Below are positions 56,992 to 64,000 of a DNA stretch of 64,000 nucleotides, piece by piece (the stretch's first letter is position 1; the number at the start of each line of letters is the position of its first letter). Under the pieces are notes generated by a model. That model worked only from the letters and a program-made list of their open reading frames with translations. It was not told where the DNA came from and made no database searches. A program made the translations under genes and the position numbers. The stretch is from Cryptomeria japonica (taxonomy: Eukaryota; Streptophyta; Pinopsida; Cupressales; Cupressaceae), in assembly GCF_030272615.1 (NCBI RefSeq), contig NC_081406.1, positions 188,588,391-188,652,390 of the forward strand, read 5' to 3'.

Positions 56992-57785
56992 TGTTGGCAC
57001 ATGCACACTCCAATGAGATATTGTATGTGATTGAAGGTTTTGTCATTGATGGAAACCTTGAAATCCTATGGCACCGACAAAGGCATTATACCGACATCAG
57101 CAGATTACACTCTACACCAGCACTCAGGACACCAACATCGACATAGAAGAAAGGAAGTATACCGACACAGAGGCCGACAAGATTTTGTTATATTACATTT
57201 TGTTTATTATTGTAAAACTTTGTAGGCCAACTTGGCAAATTGTAAATGACTCTTATATATAAAAGAGATCATTGTAGACATTTGGTAATGAGTAAGGAAC
57301 CATTAAGGAAAAATATTAAGTAGACCTATTATGCGAAATATAGGTTAAGGGCTTTATGTATGTAGCAGAGTAGCAACTGGTACTGGATCAGGCATTGAAG
57401 ATGCTATTGTAAAGTAGTACAAGATATTGGATTTGTATAATCCTCATTGTAAGTCAGTGAGACTTCCCATTGAGCAGTGAGCTCTAAGAAGTTGGCCTTC
57501 CTGCATGTGCAGGCCCCTATTGTAAGTAATATTCTCTTATTGGCCATTGAGTGAATATTGTGGGTCACAAATCCCACCGAGGTTTTTCCCACACCAGGTT
57601 TCCTTGTTAAAACCTTGTGTTATGGTGTTCTTTTCATGTGGATGTTCTTGATTCTGGTTATTGCATTATTTCTTGCATACCGGTACACTGTTATATTTTG
57701 TTCTGCATGTTTAAAGTTAAGAAATTCTATATACCGGTTAGATACTGATTCACCCCCCCTCTCAGTATCTGTGGGATTCCTAACA
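56992..57785 (+). repeat. 3' LTR of element B
   Basis: 794 bp, TGTTGGCACATGC...GGATTCCTAACA, with a TATA box at about 57254-57264 and the C-run at about 57752. Aligns end to end with the 5' LTR. Confidence 0.93.
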
Positions 57786-57790
57786 GTCCT

Positions 57791-59392
57791 TACAGGAAGT
57801 ACCTCTTCTAGTGGCATGACTCCCAACCTTTCTCTTACTCCAAAATCTGCAACCTTTTTCAAAAGTTCAGATCTCCTCATTTGTTCCTTAACTTTCTCCA
57901 ACAACTCCTCAGTACTTTCCTTGGGTTCAACAGTTTCATCTGGGTCACTTGATGTGTTCTTTCGAGAACTGGACCTCATTTTATGGGCATACTCCTTATA
58001 AACCCTTGATTGGGGAACACCTGAGGTAGATTCCTTTTGCTTCCTTTTTGAAGCGCTTGGCCTAACCCTCAAACTAAGCCACTGTCTAGTTCTATCTACA
58101 ACAATTTGAGTTACTCTATCGATATCAATATCTTCTTGTGCCGACCACCTTATGGGAGAGAGAAGCTTCTTGTCAATTTCTTTCTCTTTATATACAAAAT
58201 CCAATAATTCACCGTCATCCCTTAGTACTTTGGGGAGATTGGTCTCTATTTTAAAACTTCTAATCTGAGGTACTGACAACCTACAATAATTATTTTCTCT
58301 TACCTCAAAACTGTCTTGGAGGTTTGCTGAAAATCTTCCAATCTAGGCTTATGCCCCTCATATGCTTTTGGCATGATTTGTTTTAGCTTGTCATAGGGAT
58401 CATAGTACTCCCTTGCATAATTAAATTCCTTAAGATTTAAATCTTGACGCTCCTTCTCTATTGTCTTTACTACCTGAATCTTTGAAAAAGAGAAATAACC
58501 AATAGAAATTGAGAAATCTATACTCATCTTGTGTTTAGAGGATAAAAGGGATTAAAGGTCGAGCATATGCCTGACATATTCTAACAAAATAATGTGATCA
58601 TTGTAGTATCACGGCAACAACATAGGATTCCCTATGAATCCACTAACCCTGGTATATGTAGAGCGTTGGTTTTGAATGAACCAAAATGCCCATTCTTTGA
58701 TGATTGTCATTGCTTCTGGGCTTATCCTGTAACCTGTATCACCTGTGAGTTTAATGATAACAGGGAAAAGGTAGGCATTATTTATTCTTTTAAAATGTGC
58801 CTTTGTGTTGTTTACAGGGAGTTGTGAGTAATACTCCCACACCTTCTTTTTCCCTTCCTCATCTCCTACCTGGCCTTCTATTTGTAATCTTGGGAATTTA
58901 CCTACTCGGGAAGCCACCTAGATAACATAGGAGGTAAAGAAGAATTTCTTTGTTTGATGCACCTCCTTCATCTGCTTATGTATGTTGTCAGAAAGAATTT
59001 GAGTCCAGTCAAAGTATTGTTTCCCTATTAGTATGGTTGTCATAAAATGGAACATCAAAGGGTGTAAGTGCCAATAATCTGGCTTGCCAAAGACCTTGCT
59101 CATTATGATGATTAAGTCTCATTGAGGCTCCTTGAAATCTGCCCTCAAAATGTTTGTGGCCTTTAGTCCTGTCTTCCTCTCCTCTTCCAACTAGCTCTCA
59201 TTCATATGCCTCTTGTCTGAAGCAATATTGTTATTCCATACTTCAGTGGCTTCTTCTTCAGTATTTAGGAGTACTTCATCCCTCACAGGGATGCTAAACA
59301 CAAATCCCATCATATCCACTCATAAATCAATTATAGTTCTACCCTGATCATATGTGCACTTTCTTTCATCTGCATTGTAGAACTACGCAATA
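57791..59392 (-). pseudogene. Element Z ORF, N-terminal half
   Basis: Minus-strand frames from 59392 down to 57791: 'FYNADERKCTYDQGR', 'GFVFSIPVRDEVLLNTEEE', 'KPDYWHLHPLMFHFMTTILI', 'RVGKFPRLQIEGQVGDEEGK', 'INNAYLFPVIIKLTGDTGYR', 'YAREYYDPYDKLKQIMPKAY' and 'QEDIDIDRVTQIVVDRTRQW'. Stops are few (for example TAG before VASRVG). The pattern (globular start, linker with Lys/Ser, acidic and coiled end) recalls ORF2 of elements A-C but sequence similarity is not evident by eye. Its right edge is cut by the LTR of element C and its left by element B. No known function. Confidence 0.6.
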
Positions 59393-60505
59393 TGTTACTA
59401 CTTATCAAGTTGCCATTAGTTTTTTGTTCAAAGTTATTCTATATACTCTAGTCGGTATGCACAGTCTAGTCAATTACAGAAGAAAGTAGTCTCAGAAAGT
59501 AGTATACATCAAGCTGTCTACCAAGTATCATTCCATGTCTATCGAGCAACAAAGATGACACATCGAGTTGATATACACTGAGTGATACGTGTTACCAGAT
59601 TCATTGAACCTGGACATACATATGAAAACGTGTTACAAGATCGAGGAACATCTAACCGTTATCACATTGGAAATTGCACTTAAAGATTATGTATGATTTT
59701 GAGATCATCTAACCAATGAAATATCTTGCATGGTTATTCATTCGATAAATCATATTTGTAAGGTCAAAGCAATGAATGGATCACCAACATAAGAGATCTA
59801 TTTATACAACATAAGTTAAGAATTAAAAGGTGTGTGCATGAGTGTAAGAAGACTGCTACAGAGACACAGAGGTCACAGAGAAGGTTTTTAGAGAACAGTC
59901 AAAGAACAGAGTAAACAGAAGGGTTTATCGAGTTACTATATGGGTTACTGAGGTATGCTATAAGCAAGGTAATCTATTCTGAGCACATAAAATCTGCTAT
60001 AACATTCCAGATGTAAAGTTGCAGATATTTGTAATGATTTTATTGTAATATTTTGAAGTTGTAAGAGAAACCTTTAATAGGGTAAAAGACTCTAATCAAG
60101 TCTATAAATTGTAAAGCCTCTAACCAAGTGCAACATTTAGATTAAGTGTTGTAAAATCCTTTAGCAAGGTAGATCTAACAGATCTTGTTACTCCTAATAG
60201 GGTAAGCTATCAGAAATAGCTAAACATGTAGCTCTAACCGAGCACTCTTTATTATTGTAGTAGTGAAGTTGTGGGTGCCATCCCCACTGCAGTTTTTCTC
60301 TCTAACCAAGAGTTTCTGCATAACCAAAATATATGTGTTATGGAGTGAATCATGTATGATTGTTATCTATTTATTTTAGCTTTATATTATGTTACTGCAC
60401 TATTCGGTTTATGCATAACTGTAAAGTTATTATTGAAGAAAAGTTTTGAAGTACTGATTCACCCCTCCCCTCTCAGTACATTAGCTTTCCATATTGGGCC
60501 TAACA
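59393..60505 (+). repeat. 5' LTR of element C
   Basis: Ends ...GGGCCTAACA at 60505 followed by the PBS. The start TGTTACTACTT at 59393 is inferred from the inverted TGTTA/TAACA ends and from loss of the Z reading frame just left of it. A TATA box TATAAATT lies at 60103-60110 and the C-run at about 60461-60474. No 3' LTR is available for comparison. Confidence 0.75.
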
Positions 60506-60507
60506 AT

Positions 60508-60519
60508 TGGTATCAAAGC
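60508..60519 (+). promoter_or_regulatory. Primer-binding site of element C
   Basis: TGGTATCAAAGC, one G-to-A change from the standard initiator-Met PBS, two bases after the LTR. Confidence 0.87.
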
Positions 60520-60567
60520 TTCAATCTTGGAAAAGGGTTTAACTGCCTAAAGAGAAAGATCTTATCA

Positions 60568-61920
60568 ATGGAAGGCTATAAACAATCTCAAAGGATTGTG
60601 TATCTACAAGAAGAACTAGATCATGCTAATCAAGTGATTGCAGACATGCAAAGGCAAATACAAAAATATCTGAAAGTGAGAAGAAGTTTATTTGATGATT
60701 TACATGACACTCAAGAGTTAGTGGAATAAATTGAGACATCATCTGAGAACAGTATATTTGAAGAAACTGAAGAAATGACTGGAGTATTGAGAGAAAAGAA
60801 CAAAACATTGGCTAATCAACTAAAAGCAATGAAAAGAGAATATGAACATTTCAAGACACAGATGACTGAAAATCTTGACGCATTGAGGATAGATGAGGAC
60901 AAAGTAAGAGATCTAGGAAGAGAGAAACAACAACTTGAAGCTTTAGTATCTGATAAGAATGATGAAATCACAAGGTTGACTAGAATTCAACAAAATCTGC
61001 CAGATCAACTAGGTTATGCACATCATGAAGCAATTTTGAAGGATGATGAGAATCAAGCATTGAAAATTGAAGTGTCAAGGTTGACTGATGAACTTGAAAC
61101 AAAGAATAAATCCAAAGAAACACTGAAGAAGAGTTATGAAGCATCGAAGATGTTGGATGAGAAACTAAATACAAGAAGACCCAACAAGGATGCAGAACTC
61201 GGTTACAAAGGAAAAGACTCTACCAAGAAGGGAATACATGCTACCGAGAAAGGAGAATCATCAAAGCAAATTGGATTCAAGAATAACATCAAAAGAAAGA
61301 AGCCTATTTGCAACTACTGTGGAAATTAAGGTCACACTGCCAACATGTGCCAAATCAGAAAAGGTAAGCAACCGAATGTTATTAAGTCCAATGGTTATTG
61401 TTACAATTGCAATAAATATGGTCACACATCTAATCAATGTAGGACAAAGTTTGTGAACAATTATCAGAAGGCAAAATTCAAAGGGTTTTGTAAAAATTGC
61501 AATAGATATGGACATAGTACCGAGAAGTGTTGGTTTAAGCAAAAGAACTATATGTGGTATGCACACTGAGAAAATGCTTGAGGTTACCGAACTCACACAG
61601 ATCCTTATCGATGGTATTCTGTAGTACCATGGGATTACAATACAAGGATATGGTGTGAATGTTGTGGAAGATATGGACATATAAGTGCCAACTGCTTTAT
61701 AAGGTTTGGAATGAACAACCGAAGATCATGGAGAAATCCTGGTATGGCATGTTTTCATTGTCACAAAGTTGGACACTTGGCTGGAGATTGCAGAGATCAA
61801 CCTAGAAAAGACACTGAGGAAATAAAAGAAAAATTAAAGATGATTTGGAAAAAGAAGGAAATTGTGTCAAATGAAGAAAGCACCTTAACTATCGAGTTAG
61901 GTGCACCTATTCCAAATTAA
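60568..61920 (+). pseudogene. Element C ORF1: coiled-coil protein with five tandem zinc knuckles
   Basis: One frame of 450 codons with stops at 60727 (TAA), 61327 (TAA), 61567 (TGA) and about 61579 (TGA). The coiled coil spans about residues 1-190 ('MEGYKQSQRIVYLQEELDHA', 'LEALVSDKNDEITRLTRIQQ'). Five CCHC knuckles follow: 61312-61353 (a stop replaces one inner residue), CYNCNKYGHTSNQC, CKNCNRYGHSTEKC, CECCGRYGHISANC and CFHCHKVGHLAGDC. Compared with A and B there is one extra knuckle and a Tyr/Trp-rich spacer. It ends with TAA at 61918. Confidence 0.88.
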
Positions 61921-62471
61921 TCAGTAAAGGTATGAAGGGACTGCATTCTCACAAGGCTAAATCTTAATAGTTCCTATTTTATTATTTACTTAAATCAAAA
62001 TCTGCATAATTAAGATGTAATTGTAAAGTTTGAAATTCTATCAAAGTCTTTTAAAGCACTATACAGGAAAACTGTCAAGTCGGTGAATACAGGAAACCTG
62101 TCTAGTCGGTGAATGAAGGAAGTTTGGTTACTCGGTTAAAGAGAAAAAAGGAAAGAAAGTTAAAGTGAAGTGAGAGCATTTAATGTTTTTGACCTAACCT
62201 GCACGAAGCCAGATAAGGCATATTGTGTACTTAAAAGCATTTTCGCGGTCATTTTCACTTACCAAGTCTTCGAGAGAGCAGAAAAAAGCAAATCTAAGGC
62301 GATCAAAACCTCCTACAAAGCAAATTCAAGGTATTTACATCAATCTCAATGCATTTTTAAGATGGTTTACCAATCTTATCAAGTTGCTATTATCTGCTAA
62401 GTATAAAGCGTCAGTCGTTTGAAATCCTGAAACCCTAAGGATCCTTTGTTAACTTTTATCTGAAATCTACA

Positions 62472-64000
62472 ATGGCATCCAAGATCCAAGATCCCATTGT
62501 TGTCAAGAATGTAGAGAAGCCCTCACTAAAATACTCTTTGACTCCCAGATGACAAAACCACTTTTTCACTCATCCCGGATAGAGTGTTGTTAGTTGAAGA
62601 TGTGAGATTCTTCACCAAATGTCGTGTTGAAGAACTCGGTCATGTTGAAATTAAAGAGACCTATGATGAACTGTGCACAGATGGTAAATTGAATAGCAAG
62701 TATGAACACATCAAGATCAAGGGATTAATTGAATCCCTAACCTATCCCCGTGTGTTCAAACCCCAGTGGGTCAAGTTTATTCTAAGTAGAGTTCACGATG
62801 ATTTCATGTGGCTAGAAGAACAACCATTTAAGATTACCAAGGAGATCATTCATCTGATTACCGGTTACCCCTTTTATGATCATGCCTGAGCCCAAAAGAT
62901 GATATCACAGAAGGAATTGATCAGTTTAACCGGAGTGGAATCGGATTGCAAAGGATTGAAACTGAATAATGTCACTGATGAATAACTAAAATTTTCCATA
63001 AGAGTAATGGGTTACTATTTCTTCCAATCAGCAAGGGAAAACAGTGTACCCTGTGCAATAGTAGACCTGGCATTCAAAATTGTGAAAAAGGGAATGAAAA
63101 TTGACTATGTGAGGTGTTGCTGAAGAACCTGTTTGAGAATATGAACACCATCAGGAAGCCAAAGAAAAACAACTCGGCTAATACACTAAAGTTTGGATCA
63201 TTACTTGTATGCATGTTTTTCTATTTTGAAAAATTCTTTCCATCAGTCAGTAAAGTTGTTTGGGAACTACATCGACCAATCACCCATCAGATAAATGACT
63301 TCATCAAGAAGTTAGGTGATAATTTCAATGATATCATGGATGAATACTTCAGTAAATTTCAAGAGAAAATGCATAACAGGTACCAGATTCCACCCCAGCT
63401 AGTGGAGAAATACAAAAATGACATATGTTTTGAAGTTGACATTGATTACTGTTATCTGAATGTTGTGGAACCAAGAACTCAATCTTTGTCACCTATGGGT
63501 TACAAGATTGATTTTGACATCACATAATAGTAAATTGATGCATTTCTCACATTACCAAGGCATGCTACCGAGCTGAGGTATGGAACCTATGAGGAAGTGA
63601 AGGAAAAGGTAAAGATGAGCATTGTAGTACCCAAAGCTACAAGAAAGACAACAAAGATGATAAAGGCATTGTCAGAGAAATTCAGAGAAGACTCTTCCTC
63701 TACACCTATCAAAGGCACCATTGCCATTACCAAAGAGGAATCTGAAGCCCAAGAAGAAGCAATAACACTAAGCACTGAATTGCCTAAGGGAAAAGTGTTG
63801 AAGAGAAAGAAATAGGACACATCAAAGGCCTCACCGACTCCACCTCCAAAGCGACAGAACACAAGAGCATCTGCAGCTTCACTGAGTAAGAAAACAAAAA
63901 GTGTTATTGCTCCCAAGGTAACAAAGACCTACAAGAAATCTACTCGGAGACTCATTTTGGCAAAAGAGTCTAGTGATACTGAATCAAAGGATGCAAAAAA
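62472..64000 (+). pseudogene. Element C ORF2 (partial): large protein of unknown function
   Basis: Starts 'MASKIQDPIVVKNVEKPSL', the same kind of start as ORF2 in A and B. After a frameshift near 62550 it reads 'VLLVEDVRFFTKCRVEELGH', 'FILSRVHDDFMWLEEQPFKI' and 'TKEIIHLITGYPF', clearly parallel to the A and B copies. A stop follows (TGA at 62887), then 'NTLKFGSLLVCMFFYFEKFF' and 'FQEKMHNRYQIPPQLVEKYK', and a Lys/Ser-rich basic region from 63600. It runs out of the window. Confidence 0.82.

Larger units (their letters stand above)
51170..57785 (+). mobile_element. Element B: complete two-gene LTR retrotransposon without pol
   Basis: LTRs at 51170-51965 and 56992-57785 flank PBS, ORF1, ORF2 and PPT, 6.6 kb in all. 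The target duplication is ATCCT (51165-51169) against GTCCT (57786-57790), one transition apart. It is the same family as element A (both ORFs, PBS, PPT) and is not interrupted. It has no protease, integrase, RT or RNase H. By eye the LTRs differ at about 8% of positions over the first 300 bases. Confidence 0.92.
59393..64000 (+). mobile_element. Element C: diverged member of the two-gene family, 3' end outside the window
   Basis: 5' LTR, PBS, ORF1 and most of ORF2 are present; the right part runs off the window. ORF1 and ORF2 have the same order and architecture as in A and B but share little nucleotide identity with them, so C is a separate subfamily. It is inserted in the element Z ORF. 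Confidence 0.85.

Overview
This window looks like gene-poor, repeat-saturated nuclear DNA of a large-genome seed plant, most likely a gymnosperm (inference from element types, AT-richness and density of decayed nested LTR elements). I see no intact host gene, tRNA, rRNA or CRISPR array. Almost everything is explained by transposable elements nested in one another, several with exact target-site duplications (TSDs).

Layout. (1) 1-681 is the 3' end of a Copia-type LTR. (2) About 682-14158 is a minus-strand Ty3/Gypsy element of the Tat type: LTR, PBS, long leader with 21-bp minisatellites, gag, protease, G-patch, RT, two RNase H domains and integrase. A 1,061-bp solo LTR (1302-2362, TSD ATGTC) is inserted near its 3' end. 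(3) 14164-17816 is a 5'-truncated Copia element (copia-1) with its 3' LTR. (4) 17817 to 44305 is a host element 'X': LTR remnants at both ends and a proline-rich, G-patch-bearing, polymerase-less interior. It is split by element A (22845-31346, TSD CCATC, itself split by a solo LTR at 27858-29741, TSD GAAAC) and by a 10.4-kb CACTA DNA transposon (31587-41970, TSD ATT). (5) 44306 to about 48480 is a second 5'-truncated Copia element (copia-2). (6) 49358-51164 plus 57791-59392 is one long minus-strand ORF of an element 'Z', split by element B (51170-57785) and abutted by element C (59393 to beyond the window).

Two things stand out. First, the CACTA element carries no recognisable transposase but holds pieces of host genes: a DRM-type de novo DNA methyltransferase, an L-type lectin receptor kinase and PPR proteins. 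The DRM piece is arranged as a giant inverted repeat (arms of about 1.1 kb, 44-nt loop) followed by two smaller DRM-derived hairpins. A transcript across them would fold into long dsRNA matching the methyltransferase that plants use to silence transposons. Rice CACTA elements encode miR820 against OsDRM2, so this may be an independent and much larger version of the same anti-silencing strategy.

Second, elements A, B and C form a two-gene LTR retrotransposon group without any polymerase. ORF1 is a coiled-coil protein with four or five tandem CCHC zinc knuckles; ORF2 is a roughly 1,100-codon protein of unknown function with a globular N-terminal region, basic NLS-like clusters and a helical C-terminal region. 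Their PBS, PPT and LTR ends match those of the Copia elements in the same window, which suggests mobilisation in trans by Copia relatives. Most reading frames are decayed, and many of the premature stops are TAG, as expected from deamination at methylated CAG sites.
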